A stretch of DNA of 64,000 nt. It comes from Paenibacillus terrigena DSM 21567. Its GTDB lineage: Bacteria; Bacillota; Bacilli; Paenibacillales; Paenibacillaceae. Location of the stretch: positions 1 to 64,000 of the forward strand of contig NZ_KB895425.1 of the NCBI RefSeq assembly GCF_000374845.1, written 5' to 3'. Of the stretch, positions 1-8,527 are shown in pieces (the stretch's first letter is position 1; each line of letters opens with the position of its first letter). The notes beneath the pieces were generated by a model. The model made no database searches, was not told the origin of the DNA, and saw only the letters and a list, made by a program, of their open reading frames with translations. Both the position numbers and the translations under genes were made by a program.

Positions 1-194
1 AAGACAGAAAAGATCTATCTTACTCGCCCCAAAACAGCTGACTCGCTTTACACAGCGATTGAAGAATACATAGAGTTTTACAACCACAACAGATTTCAGA
101 AAAAACTAAATAACCGTCCCCCGGTTGAGTACCGGGAAACGGCCGTTGCATAATCTGACTTTTTTTCACTGTCTACTTGACGGGGGTAAGACCA
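1..194 (+). mobile_element. IS3-family element, right end with transposase C-terminus (partial)
   Basis: The reading frame is open from base 1 to the stop at 151-153 and encodes the last 50 residues of an IS3-type OrfB transposase. It contains the typical IYLTRPKT and FYNHNRFQKKLNNRPPVEY motifs, the end of the rve integrase core. The catalytic DDE residues lie outside the window. After the stop, a T-rich stretch and a CTACTTGACGGGGGTAAG segment resemble the terminal inverted repeat, so I place the element end near 194. A second decayed copy of the same end lies on the minus strand at 34955-35063. Whether this copy is intact cannot be judged from the window. Confidence 0.85.
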
Positions 195-344
195 TTTCAG
201 CGGACTTCATTCGGACAATGTTCTTGTCAACCGACAATTTGGTAGGTGTGTATCTTCATGGGACCAAAACATGTAAAAGAGGTTGTTTGTTTCGTTTTTT
301 GATTGAATATAACCAAAATACTCTCATAATAGTACGATGTAGAT

Positions 345-382
345 AACCAGCTTCGCTGACAACTTAGTCTGCAAAGCTGGTT
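345..382. terminator. Inverted repeat between IS3 end and glycine-rich gene
   Basis: AACCAGCTT (345-353) pairs with AAGCTGGTT (374-382) around a 20-base loop, just after the stop of the minus-strand gene at 389. No good T-run follows on either strand, so this is a weak terminator candidate. Confidence 0.4.
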
Positions 383-388
383 TAATCC

Positions 389-826
389 TTAAACGTTAAA
401 CATTTCCATAATCGGCATAATGGATCTGATCATTCCAAAGCCCATCCTCATTAAAGGAAATGCTTTTCCCATAAATCCCATGATGCTCCCTAAGCCTCCA
501 AAGCCCCCACCTATTCCACCTGCTGCGCTTCCTCCACCGATGCCACCGGCGCCGGGATTCATAGCACCGCCAAACATCGAACCGCTCCCAATCATTGACC
601 CCAACATACCTGGTATAAAACTGGAAACCCGAGCTTTGCGTACACCTTTGTTAGAAATCAATTTTGTCTTCCGCGTGCTACTCTGTCCGGACAAAATCAA
701 TTGCCCTCTCTCTGCACCTGTGACCCAACCAACATAAGAGCGCCCGTTCTTTAATTCGATATATACTGGTTGACCTATCCATTGCTTTGCGCTGTTCCTT
801 GTCATCTTGGATTTTACAGCCATCAT
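389..826 (-). CDS. Small Sm-like/glycine-rich protein, unknown function
   Basis: A 145-residue protein. Residues about 14-60 (QWIGQPVYIELKNGRSYVGW onward) look like an Sm-type five-strand barrel: bulky residues alternate around a central ELKNGRSYVGWV segment that resembles Sm motif 1. Residues about 70-110 are almost all Gly, Ala, Ser and Met, and the tail is rich in Met, Ile and Phe and could insert in a membrane or spore layer. An AGAGGTGATGA ribosome site precedes the ATG at 826. I know similar short proteins as hypothetical in Bacillales. RNA binding is only a guess from the fold pattern, and a spore-coat role is equally open. It stands alone between the IS end and a VOC gene. Confidence 0.7.
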   Translation of the reverse strand: MMAVKSKMTRNSAKQWIGQPVYIELKNGRSYVGWVTGAERGQLILSGQSSTRKTKLISNKGVRKARVSSFIPGMLGSMIGSGSMFGGAMNPGAGGIGGGSAAGGIGGGFGGLGSIMGFMGKAFPLMRMGFGMIRSIMPIMEMFNV

Positions 827-952
827 TCATCACCTCTTTTCTACAGGTATTACAATCTATTCAGGCAGTAGCAAGCCGTCTCTACGCACGTGCCGTATGA
901 AACTATAATGTTAGGAATTGGTCAAGATGAATGTGTTCGTACTAGTAGAGAA

Positions 953-1014
953 AACGACAGCCCATATGCTGGCTGCCGTTTGTTCAACATCATATGAATA
1001 ATTACAACCCGTTA
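953..1014. repeat. Cassette-type repeat, degenerate copy (hairpin plus proximal core)
   Basis: AACGACAGCC (953-962) pairs with GGCTGCCGTT (971-980) at 9 of 10 positions. A weak core follows, ending in CCCGTTA at 1008-1014. The TTA of that core is the stop codon of the VOC gene on the minus strand. Only part of the core consensus is kept, so this copy is tentative. Confidence 0.45.
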
Positions 1015-1362
1015 TTTCTCCCAGAGCTCAACCAGTCTACCTTCAGGATCTTTAATCCAAATAAACTTACCAAATTCACTAATCTCTTTTTCCTTTACAA
1101 GAGGTACACCAATTTGTTCAAGATGATTAATAGTCTCGTTTAGATTATAAACTTCGAAATTTAACATCACTTGTTGTTCTGTTGGGAAGTAAAGGTCATC
1201 TTCAGTAAAGAAAGAAAAGATAGTTTCATTTCCTGAATGGGGTTTAATAATAGTCCCATTCCAATTTTCTATTTCAATCTTCAGCACTTCACTGTACCAT
1301 TTTTTTATAGCATCTAGATTTTTAGTCCTCCAAAATATTCCCCCGAAACCTTTTATCATCAT
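1012..1362 (-). CDS. VOC-family (glyoxalase/dioxygenase-fold) protein
   Basis: A 116-residue single-module vicinal oxygen chelate protein of normal family length. It opens with FGGIFWRTKNLDAIKKWYSE and closes with IKDPEGRLVELWEK, the standard ends of the beta-alpha-beta-beta-beta repeat. The late Glu (VELWEK) is the usual metal ligand. The family includes glyoxalase I, fosfomycin-resistance thiol transferases and extradiol dioxygenases, and the substrate cannot be told from sequence. An AAGGGAG ribosome site precedes the ATG. This is the first of six VOC genes in the window. Its stop codon overlaps a degenerate repeat core and a full repeat lies upstream. Confidence 0.85.
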   Translation of the reverse strand: MMIKGFGGIFWRTKNLDAIKKWYSEVLKIEIENWNGTIIKPHSGNETIFSFFTEDDLYFPTEQQVMLNFEVYNLNETINHLEQIGVPLVKEKEISEFGKFIWIKDPEGRLVELWEK

Positions 1363-1440
1363 AATAAACTCGCTCCCTTCTCTAATTTCTATAATTTTTC
1401 GATTAAATTAGAAATTCAATAAATAAAAACAAATTCCTTC

Positions 1441-1537
1441 TTCAACGAACCTGTCCGTTAGCGCAACGCGGCTACCGATCCATACTGGCAGCCGCGTTTT
1501 AGTGAATTTATCAAGCTATAGTGTACGTTAGTTTAAT
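1441..1537. repeat. Cassette-type repeat, full copy
   Basis: The distal core is at 1441-1467 (with CTGTCCGTTAG). The hairpin is CGCGGCTACC (1467-1476) with GGCAGCCGCG (1487-1496), one mismatch. The proximal core is at 1511-1537 (AAGCTATAGTG, then CGTTAGTTTAAT). It sits between the stop of the minus-strand gene ending at 1717 and the start of the VOC gene. Bases 1538-1716 contain no gene that I can support. Confidence 0.8.
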
Positions 1538-1716
1538 AGAATTATTATGATCAACTGCCGCAGAAACTACTCCTTCTGTCGCTTACCTCAGCGAATAACC
1601 CACTTTACTGCAACGACATCCCATAAAGTGCCAAAAATTTGCGCATCAAATTATTCGACAGCGTCAACGCCTTTTCACGATTGGATGCAGGTGCCGAAAT
1701 CATATATCCCTTGTCG

Positions 1717-2088
1717 CTACGAACTATAGATGTCAACTCCTTCAACAGCTCCCCGTTGATAATAGTGAAAATAAGGATACGCCATTACACCCCAGCCTTC
1801 TCTTGCAAAATGTATTTCCAGCTTGCGCTGATCAAGTGGCACTGGAATTTGTTCGCCGACAATAGTCACTTCCCCTTTGAATGTATGTTCACCCTTCAGG
1901 CTCGTATACAATTTGCCCTGAATTACTACCGTCACTGGTTCCGTACTCGCCTTCGCACCTTTAGCGCTAAGCTGATACTTAATACCCGTCAACGTTGCGT
2001 CGATTGAACGAGGAAACGTCTTATATACGATCCACGCCGCGCAAATAACAATCACTATTAATCTGATTAATATTATCCGCCTTTTCAT
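1717..2088 (-). CDS. Exported or membrane-anchored small protein, unknown function
   Basis: A 123-residue protein with one N-terminal hydrophobic segment (about residues 4-22) preceded by KRR, so a signal anchor is likely. The rest is a compact, beta-rich domain with a repeated V-x-I-x-G-K pattern (VVIQGKLYTSLKGEHTFKG) that ends in an aromatic, Tyr-rich tail. I recognise the general type as hypothetical proteins of Paenibacillus but can give no function. No strong ribosome site precedes the ATG. It is followed downstream by a full cassette-type repeat. Confidence 0.65.
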   Translation of the reverse strand: MKRRIILIRLIVIVICAAWIVYKTFPRSIDATLTGIKYQLSAKGAKASTEPVTVVIQGKLYTSLKGEHTFKGEVTIVGEQIPVPLDQRKLEIHFAREGWGVMAYPYFHYYQRGAVEGVDIYSS

Positions 2089-2142
2089 CTAAAAACAAGC
2101 ACCGCCCCGAATAAATGAAGTAGCACTTAACATACTTTTATA

Positions 2143-2757
2143 TTACTCTCCTCCAATATGAAACACACCAATTACGGTTTCACCATCAACGTCATACAGC
2201 GGAATATCACGACCATCTGGTGATCTACTGTTCTGTATCGCAATGGCTTCCTCGGGTGATTTTGGTAACTCACCGTCTAAGTCTTTTTTCAGCACATATC
2301 CTGCAGTGCCATCCACACCCATAGCGCTGATTAACTCAGGTTCCGATTCTGGAGAAGTAGCATCTGCGATAGATCCGTATGTTTGTCCGTTATTATTTTT
2401 AGGAAAATTCATATTCTTAGCGCCAATATGAAAAGAACCAATTATCGTTTTCCCATAAACATCATATAGTGGGACATTGCCAGGTTCACCGAGATAATCT
2501 TTTTTCAGCATATACCCATTAATGCCATTCACACTTCCTGCATGGATTAAATCAGGTAGCATTTCAACGGAGGTGGCTTCTTCAGCAGAACCGTATGTCT
2601 GTCCATGTTCATTTTCAGGATAGTTAGGAGAATTTGTGTGGCTTTGATTAGTCGTACTTTTAGCATATGTGCTTTGGAATACCATTACACCTCCCACTAA
2701 ACAAACGATAAAAACCACACCAATCAATATTCTAATGCTTTTAGAAAACATCCTCAC
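2143..2757 (-). CDS. Exported protein with two tandem repeats, unknown function
   Basis: A 204-residue protein with an N-terminal transmembrane or signal segment (about residues 8-30). Two copies of a module of about 80 residues follow. Each begins with NGQTYGSxxxATSxExxPxLI (second word slightly varied), continues with a GYxLKKDxxGE segment, and ends with PLYDVxGxTxIGxFHIG. This repeat is common in Bacillales hypothetical proteins. The start is probably the GTG at 2757, which has GGAG nine bases upstream; the next ATG is six bases further in and badly spaced. I can assign no enzyme function. Confidence 0.7.
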   Translation of the reverse strand: MRMFSKSIRILIGVVFIVCLVGGVMVFQSTYAKSTTNQSHTNSPNYPENEHGQTYGSAEEATSVEMLPDLIHAGSVNGINGYMLKKDYLGEPGNVPLYDVYGKTIIGSFHIGAKNMNFPKNNNGQTYGSIADATSPESEPELISAMGVDGTAGYVLKKDLDGELPKSPEEAIAIQNSRSPDGRDIPLYDVDGETVIGVFHIGGE

Positions 2758-3020
2758 ATGTGTTCACTCCTAAAAGTTTTCTCGCTCTTCACTCAATAGC
2801 CGTTGTCCCGTCTGTTTCACTTCTTTAACGAAACCAAATAATGGAAAGTTGCACGTGATTTCAGATACGCTACCGAATCCAAAAGCCAATCGAACAAGGT
2901 CATCCGGTCCATTCATCGAATGCCCTTTTTTCTGTTAATTTATTACATTTCGTGACTGGATCAAGGTTAACATACTACAGCACCTAATACATCAACAAGT
3001 GACGTTTCCGATTTAAGCAG
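2758..3020. other. Intergenic stretch without a supported gene
   Basis: The region between the stalk-protein terminator and the start at 2757 contains no reading frame with a ribosome site on either strand. It should hold the promoter of the 2143-2757 gene, but I cannot place a convincing -35/-10 pair. Confidence 0.5.
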
Positions 3021-3051
3021 ATAAAAAAGAACCCCCTAACCAGGAGTTCTT
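3021..3051 (-). terminator. Rho-independent terminator of the stalk-protein operon
   Basis: On the minus strand AAGAACTCCT pairs with the later AGGGGGTTCTT and is followed by a run of T. It lies about 45 bases after the stop at 3094 and closes the minus-strand stalk-protein gene. Confidence 0.8.
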
Positions 3052-3093
3052 CTTCGTTTAAAAAAAACTGTACTGTTGCGATTCCTCGATTCC

Positions 3094-3789
3094 TTACTTC
3101 AGTTCAGCTACGCTAACAGCGACCTGTTCAATTTGGCTGCTGCTCAGAGAACCATCAGGGGAGCTGATCGTCACCGTCCGGTCGTCCAATTGGAAACCTA
3201 ACAGCGGCGTTTTGGAAGGCGTATACCACTTCGCGCTCACGCCGTTGGACAGCTTAACCTCCTTGGATTTATAGCCATCGGAATAATCCCGCGGCGACAC
3301 ATTCACGGTCATATGCTTAAAGATCAGATTGACTCCATCGCCTGTAGCTGCCGCTTTAACGTAGCTGTCGTTTTTGGCCATTTGCTGTGGAGCATAGGCC
3401 GTCTCAAAGGACTCAAACTTAGCGTAAGCCTCTTTGATGGCCTTGATTTGTGTTTCGCTGTAATGGATGGTTGTCCATTTATCTGCGGGGTTACCGCTGT
3501 CCTGTTCTGTTTCAAGCCGAATTTGCTGGCTAGCGGCATCGAATCCTACTTGGATTCCAGCCAGGTTGGCGATGGCCCGCACCGGCAAATACGTCGTATT
3601 CTGATAAGTGATTGGTGTCAGCTTTTTGCCGTTACTATCCGTTAAGGATTGATCGGATCCGTTTACGTTAAAGGTAATGCCGTGATTCAGATATGCGTTG
3701 ATCTTCTCCAGCTTACTTCCGGCATATACGCCGGCGGCTCCCGATAAAGTCATTCCCAATACGATGGCGGTCACAAGTGTTTTTTTCAC
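3094..3789 (-). CDS. Stalk-domain (copper amine oxidase N-terminal-like) exported protein
   Basis: A 231-residue exported protein. After a signal peptide (about residues 1-24, cleaved near VYAGS) comes the short motif TYLPVRAIANLAG, the hallmark of the copper amine oxidase N-terminal or 'stalk' domain that is abundant in Paenibacillus surface proteins. The remaining 130 residues resemble no catalytic domain known to me. I place the start at the GTG at 3789 because AAGGAGAGA lies seven bases upstream and a clean signal peptide results. The longer ATG start at 3822 would overlap the preceding gene. It follows the TolB-like lipoprotein gene by 29 bases and is closed by the terminator at 3021-3051. 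Confidence 0.8.
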   Translation of the reverse strand: MKKTLVTAIVLGMTLSGAAGVYAGSKLEKINAYLNHGITFNVNGSDQSLTDSNGKKLTPITYQNTTYLPVRAIANLAGIQVGFDAASQQIRLETEQDSGNPADKWTTIHYSETQIKAIKEAYAKFESFETAYAPQQMAKNDSYVKAAATGDGVNLIFKHMTVNVSPRDYSDGYKSKEVKLSNGVSAKWYTPSKTPLLGFQLDDRTVTISSPDGSLSSSQIEQVAVSVAELK

Positions 3790-3818
3790 AATGAATCTCT
3801 CCTTTTTTCTAAACCATA

Positions 3819-4994
3819 TCATTTTTTGAAATCCACAATATGAGTGACAATTAGCTTCTCTTTATCATCCACGGTAATGCCCAGCCTCGTGCCAGAAGGG
3901 TTCCAGCTCAGCGGGTATACCGGATAATACGATAACCCTAGCGGCGATACCTTGCCAGAGACTGTATCAAAGATATAGATCCCATTCATGCCGCCTTTAT
4001 CCTCGGTATAGACCGCGAAGGCCAGCTTGGAGGAATCGGGGGACCAGGACTGATGGGACAGCAAATCGCCCTTACCGATCAACAAACCTTGTACATGACC
4101 ACCCGTGTCGTAGATGAGCAGGCGCGAGTCTTCCTGCCCGCCGCTTCTCGCGGTGGAGACGGCGATCCGCTGACTGTCAGGGGATAGACTCATAGTTGAG
4201 ACGTCCTTAGCAAGCAGGGTTGGCCGGGATTGTGTGGGGGTGAAACTCTTCATGCGGCTCTTGGCATCGGTGTAGTAAATCTTCCCGTTGCCCGTAGCAA
4301 ATTCGGTGAAGATCTCAACATCAGGATCCAGCAGCTCGATCTTCTTCCGGGTACCGTCCACGGAAATGTTCCATATCTCGCCCCGGTCTTTCATCGAGCC
4401 GGCGGCAAGTACATAGGAGTCATTATTGAGCCAGCCGCCCACTTCCATATAATTGTCAACCGCGACCTCATGCCGCTCCCCTGTAGCCATATTTTTGATC
4501 TCGTTCACGGCCTTATATTTGTCCTTCCAGGTCTGAATGAAGCTATATTTCCCATCCGGCGATAGGAAAGTTTTGATGACTTCTCCCTGGTCCGCGCCTG
4601 TCTGTTCCTTGATGCTCTGCCGATCGCCAGTCTCCAGATCGAGACGGAACCGATGGTAGCTATATTGTGCTTCCTCCGTCGCGGTGGCCCGTTTCTCTAC
4701 CGTGGTGACTTGAATCTCCAATTCATGGTCTGAGAGCCATTTCTCGATATTTGCGCCATTTACCTGATGTATGCGCTGAACGGCAATGCCCTGTTCAGTA
4801 GGCGGTTTGCTCTCTTTGACGACTGTCAGTTCACGCTTTCCTCCTCCCGCCGGGGAGCTGGGTTGGCCAGTTGTATCCGGCGTGTTGCCTACTTGTGCTG
4901 TACTGTCCTTCCGCTCTGCGTCACAGCCGGATAAGATGCCGACAGTCAGCAAGGTCGCGGCAATCAGACCGGCGATGTACTTCCCTTTGTTCAT
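3819..4994 (-). CDS. TolB-like beta-propeller lipoprotein
   Basis: A 391-residue lipoprotein: hydrophobic leader and an LSGC lipobox at about residue 24, then a linker of about 40 residues. It continues as a beta-propeller of WD40/TolB-like blades, recognisable by repeated SPDxxxIA and WSPDSSKLAF motifs (SLSPDSQRIAVS, WSPDSSKLAFAVY, WNPSGTRLGITV). It should sit on the outer face of the membrane and bind a partner or ligand. No enzymatic residues are evident. GGAGG lies eight bases before the ATG. It is downstream of a two-component system and upstream of a stalk-domain protein, so a cell-envelope sensing role is possible but is inference. Confidence 0.8.
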   Translation of the reverse strand: MNKGKYIAGLIAATLLTVGILSGCDAERKDSTAQVGNTPDTTGQPSSPAGGGKRELTVVKESKPPTEQGIAVQRIHQVNGANIEKWLSDHELEIQVTTVEKRATATEEAQYSYHRFRLDLETGDRQSIKEQTGADQGEVIKTFLSPDGKYSFIQTWKDKYKAVNEIKNMATGERHEVAVDNYMEVGGWLNNDSYVLAAGSMKDRGEIWNISVDGTRKKIELLDPDVEIFTEFATGNGKIYYTDAKSRMKSFTPTQSRPTLLAKDVSTMSLSPDSQRIAVSTARSGGQEDSRLLIYDTGGHVQGLLIGKGDLLSHQSWSPDSSKLAFAVYTEDKGGMNGIYIFDTVSGKVSPLGLSYYPVYPLSWNPSGTRLGITVDDKEKLIVTHIVDFKK

Positions 4995-5185
4995 CAGGGA
5001 CCTCCTGCTTCAAAAATTATTCAGACCCGGGCCGCTTGATCCAGTTGTTGTCTCCTTTCGATCCAACCCGATGTAAAGCTCCTCCATGGCCTTTAGTATA
5101 TAGAGACAATATTGCATAAACATATCCGACTTGTAACGAACTTGTAAACAATCCGGGTAGCCGGCATTGTCTGAATCATTGCGAA

Positions 5186-5216
5186 AAGCCCGGATGATCT
5201 CATTCATTCCGGGCTT
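5186..5216 (-). terminator. Terminator overlapping the histidine kinase stop
   Basis: On the minus strand AAGCCCGG and CCGGGCTT form an 8-bp stem with a 15-base loop, followed by TTCGC. It overlaps the last codons of the kinase gene. The 5000-5185 interval beyond it holds no gene that I can support. Confidence 0.65.
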
Positions 5217-6735
5217 CGTCATTTGGTGTATATATTATCCTCTCCGAGCCGAAGGCATGCAGTAGAAGCTCCACCCTGAGTCGCGATCCGTCCGGTCCCG
5301 TCTCTACAAGCTGTACCGTTCCACCTTGCTTCTCGGTCAGATTGCGAACCAGAGCTAACCCAAGTCCAGTTCCGCCGCTCGCTCTTGACCGGTCTCGACT
5401 GACCGTATAGAACGGATCGAAAATTCGGGATACGGCGTCCTCGGGAATACCGATTCCCGTGTCGGTAACCTCAATGATCATCCGGTGTGTTCCATCTGCT
5501 GACGCTGCCGTGTAGTTCAGCAGGTGAACTTGTCCCCCTGGGCGGTTATATTTGATCGCGTTGTCCAGTAGATTGAGCATGATGTGCATCACGTTCTCAG
5601 GATCAGCCCACACTTCACCATCAACAAGCGAAGTATGAATTGTAACCCTGCAGTTGTCCGCCTTTCCTTGCAGCCTGGCCACAGCTTCTTCTAGCAAGGG
5701 CCGCAGCGGAACCGCTTCTGCCTGTGTCTCAAATTCGTAAACGTCCATCGCTGACAACTGTAGCGCCTTCTCCACAAGACCGTACAGTCTCTGTGCCTCC
5801 ACATGGATGCGTCTTCCGGCATCGTCCAGTAGGGCAGGATCATCGCTGTACATTGCCAACAGGTCGGCGTACGCGATAATCGATGTTAACGGCGTCTTTA
5901 GCTCATGGCTGATATTTCCGATGAACTGTTTTTGCTGCTGCTCCAACTCTCGCAACCGTCCTACTGTTTCAATTAACTTCTGCTTCTCTTCATGCAGGGC
6001 ACCGACAGACGTGGAAATCCTGCTGCTCATGTCATAGATTCCTTGTGCCAGCTCGCCTAGCTCATCCTTTCTGATCACTGAAGGGGCCGACAGATAATCC
6101 CCTTGACCAATTTGCGATGTAGCCCTGTTCAGCCGGGCAATGACACTGACCTGCCGCCGAACATACACGTACCCGATTAGGAATCCGACACCCAGCACGA
6201 TGGCACCAGCAAGAAGAAACAACTGGCGAATGCGAGCGTAAAATGCATTTTGCTCGGCAAGCGATGCGTGAAACTGCACCGTGCCGAGACGCTGATCGGC
6301 ATTATACAACGGTGCGAGGAACAATAGTTGGTCTCCTTCGGTAATGTATGCCGACTGTCCCTGAGCCGTAAATTGCAGCGCATCCTGAACATCGGCTCGA
6401 GGCTGAAACGGCAGCGAGGTGCCAGCAAATGAGCCATCCACCGTATACAGCGTCACCGCCATACCGCTTTGCGCGCCCAAATCCACAGCCAGCCGTTGAC
6501 CTGTCTGCTCCATAAACTGATCCGGTGGAATCCTGCCTCCGGACAGATATTCCTCCCGCACACGCAGATTGGCGGCTTCTGCCTGTTGGGCAAAAGATTG
6601 CTCCAGCATCGTTCGCTGGTTCTCCCGGATGCCGCTCAGCACCAGCACGCTCAGGCAGGTTACGATAAATACGAGCAACAGAGCGAGAAACAACGATATT
6701 CTCCCCTTCAAGCCGAGCCGAAATTTGCCGGTCAT
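5200..6735 (-). CDS. Sensor histidine kinase, HAMP type
   Basis: A 511-residue membrane kinase. Transmembrane segments at about 13-36 and 172-192 flank an extracellular sensor of about 135 residues. A HAMP linker follows (about 193-245), then the HisKA dimerisation helix with NISHELKTPL (phospho-acceptor His277) and the ATPase domain with N box LLDNAIKY (389-396), G1 DTGIGIPED and G2 GGTGLGL. All motifs needed for autophosphorylation are present. The ATG follows the stop of the response regulator directly (TAG then ATG), so the two are translationally coupled. The stimulus is unknown; the linked envelope lipoproteins suggest a surface signal. Confidence 0.93.
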   Translation of the reverse strand: MTGKFRLGLKGRISLFLALLLVFIVTCLSVLVLSGIRENQRTMLEQSFAQQAEAANLRVREEYLSGGRIPPDQFMEQTGQRLAVDLGAQSGMAVTLYTVDGSFAGTSLPFQPRADVQDALQFTAQGQSAYITEGDQLLFLAPLYNADQRLGTVQFHASLAEQNAFYARIRQLFLLAGAIVLGVGFLIGYVYVRRQVSVIARLNRATSQIGQGDYLSAPSVIRKDELGELAQGIYDMSSRISTSVGALHEEKQKLIETVGRLRELEQQQKQFIGNISHELKTPLTSIIAYADLLAMYSDDPALLDDAGRRIHVEAQRLYGLVEKALQLSAMDVYEFETQAEAVPLRPLLEEAVARLQGKADNCRVTIHTSLVDGEVWADPENVMHIMLNLLDNAIKYNRPGGQVHLLNYTAASADGTHRMIIEVTDTGIGIPEDAVSRIFDPFYTVSRDRSRASGGTGLGLALVRNLTEKQGGTVQLVETGPDGSRLRVELLLHAFGSERIIYTPNDEARNE

Positions 6736-7422
6736 CTAGGGTGACCCCGTGCTTTTATAGCCAATGCCGTAAACGGTCTGAATGAGTCCGTGGTGACTGC
6801 CCAGCTTTTTGCGCAGACGCTGCACATGGATGTCCACCGTGCGGGTACCACCTGCAAAATCCATATCCCATACCTGCTCCAGTAGCATTTCCCGTGAATA
6901 GACCCGCTCCGGATTGCGCATAAGCAACACCAGTAGATCAAATTCCTTCGGCGTTAAGTCGAGCAGCTCACCTTGAATAGATACCGCACGGCTGAACAGC
7001 TCGGCGGACAGTGCTCCCAGTCTCAACACATCCTGCTGCTCCTGTTGCATTTGCTCCACATAACCTCCCCGACGCGATAGCGCCTTGACTCTGGCCAGCA
7101 ACTCCCGCATATCAAAGGGCTTGGTCATGTAATCGTCAGCGCCTAACTCCAGACCCAGCACTTTATCGACAATATCATCTTTGACAGTCAGCAACAGAAT
7201 CGCAGGCCGCGGCCGACCATCCAGCTTGCGGCATACGTCATAACCGCTTACACGAGGCATCATGACATCGAGCACCATCACCGTGGGCTGGAACGTCTCC
7301 ACCTTGTCCAGCGCTTCCTTGCCGTCCGCAGCCATCTCCACCTCATACCCTTCCCTATGCAACGCATAAGCTACAGCCGCTCGAATGCTGCTCTCGTCAT
7401 CCACCACAAGTATTTTGATCAT
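6736..7422 (-). CDS. OmpR/PhoB-family response regulator
   Basis: A 228-residue regulator. The receiver domain (about 1-115) has the acidic pair DDE at 8-10, the phospho-acceptor Asp52 (VLDVMMP) and the conserved Lys in the TKPFD motif. The winged-helix DNA-binding domain (about 135-228) has the LTPKEFDLLVLL and TVDIHVQRLRKKLG signatures. I start at the ATG at 7422, where GAGGAG is spaced seven bases upstream; the longer open frame has no ribosome site. It is the first gene of a pair with the kinase at 5200-6735. Confidence 0.95.
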   Translation of the reverse strand: MIKILVVDDESSIRAAVAYALHREGYEVEMAADGKEALDKVETFQPTVMVLDVMMPRVSGYDVCRKLDGRPRPAILLLTVKDDIVDKVLGLELGADDYMTKPFDMRELLARVKALSRRGGYVEQMQQEQQDVLRLGALSAELFSRAVSIQGELLDLTPKEFDLLVLLMRNPERVYSREMLLEQVWDMDFAGGTRTVDIHVQRLRKKLGSHHGLIQTVYGIGYKSTGSP

Positions 7423-7508
7423 GAATATCTCCTCGCATGCTTTGTTCCCTGTATTATACCAAACAAGATGAAACGGTTGCACGGTCCTTAATCTCCACGA
7501 TCCAGACA

Positions 7509-7592
7509 CGATCCTACCTGTTCATTAGTATAGAAAAGGCTGCCATCCGGCAGCCCTAATGCAATTGAATTATCGTATCCCGTAAGCGTAAT
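7509..7592. repeat. Cassette-type repeat, full copy
   Basis: A weak distal core at about 7509-7535 (CCTGTTCATTAG). The hairpin GGCTGCC (7538-7544) pairs perfectly with GGCAGCC (7549-7555) across an ATCC loop. The proximal core at 7565-7592 reads TTGAATTATCG, TATCC, CGTAAGCGTAAT. It is 52 bases downstream of the esterase stop. Confidence 0.8.
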
Positions 7593-7644
7593 GACTCAAC
7601 GCAAGCAACCTTAGTTTATCTTCGATCGAACTTTTGCAATCTAG

Positions 7645-8481
7645 CTATTGTAATAGCCACTTAAAAGCAACAGGAAATAATCCCTTCCAGGTATCCTCAT
7701 GGTGCCTTCCTTCTCTAACAACATCAAAATATACTCCATTTTCAGCAGCTCCTGACTGATTCAAAGTTGTATAGGTAAGCGCTGCTAAATCATTCACTAA
7801 TTTGTTGTTCGAAGGATGATCGATTTCATTTGCGCCAATGCTTATGTATATTTTCATATCTTGATTTATTTTTCTTGAAGTAATGAGATCTATTAATTGG
7901 CCTTGTTCTTGCCACATCATTAAAGAAAAGGCCCCAACCTTCCCGAAAACATCTTGATGTTTAACGGCTGCAAACAATGAAATATACGCTCCAAAAGAAC
8001 TACCAGCAATGATTGTACTTTCAGGTTCTGGAAGGGTCCTATACTGGCTGTCGATAAAAGGTTTTAATGTTTCAACCAAGAACGCAATATAGTACTCGCC
8101 TTTTCCGCCGAATTGGTATTCTTCATTTAAATGCACGTTATATTCATTATTCCGTTCTTTATTCCCGCCGTGATCAATCGCTACCACGATTGTCTCGAGT
8201 GATTCATCTTCAATCGACAATTTTTCTAGGGTCTCATCGACCTCCCACTCTGTTCCATTGGATGTTACTTTATCAAAGACATTCTGACCGTCATGAATAT
8301 AAAGAACCGGATAGTGTTTACTGCTATTCTCATATCCCCTAGGTAGGTATATCCAAACTCTTCTTTCAACGTCTAACTGAGGTATGTAGAAGTCATCGAT
8401 GATTCTTACATCACCTGTTATGGAGTGGCCTTCTGACGGAGAAAATACGCTTCTCCAAGGTTTAGCCATGATCGCTTTCAT
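7645..8481 (-). CDS. Alpha/beta-hydrolase of the enterochelin-esterase type
   Basis: A 278-residue cytoplasmic hydrolase of the PF00756 esterase family. The core features are RVWIYLPRGYE, YPVLYIHDGQNVFD and the nucleophile elbow AGSSFGAY (GxSxG). The catalytic His is probably in the late GRHHEDTWK segment. The family cleaves esters of siderophores, acyl sugars and similar compounds; the substrate cannot be told here. There is no signal peptide. It is a single-gene unit with a cassette-type repeat 3' of it and the deoxyribosyltransferase-like gene upstream on the same strand. Confidence 0.85.
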   Translation of the reverse strand: MKAIMAKPWRSVFSPSEGHSITGDVRIIDDFYIPQLDVERRVWIYLPRGYENSSKHYPVLYIHDGQNVFDKVTSNGTEWEVDETLEKLSIEDESLETIVVAIDHGGNKERNNEYNVHLNEEYQFGGKGEYYIAFLVETLKPFIDSQYRTLPEPESTIIAGSSFGAYISLFAAVKHQDVFGKVGAFSLMMWQEQGQLIDLITSRKINQDMKIYISIGANEIDHPSNNKLVNDLAALTYTTLNQSGAAENGVYFDVVREGRHHEDTWKGLFPVAFKWLLQ

Positions 8482-8527
8482 TCAATACGCCCCCTGAATT
8501 TTTGAATCAGAAAATAATAAATTCACA

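Noticed and set aside
1639-2007. 122-residue plus-strand frame opposite the exported-protein gene
   Set aside because: It is antisense to a minus-strand gene with a signal anchor and has no start signal.
5010-5222. 70-residue minus-strand frame after the histidine kinase
   Set aside because: It overlaps the kinase stop and its terminator and has no ribosome site.
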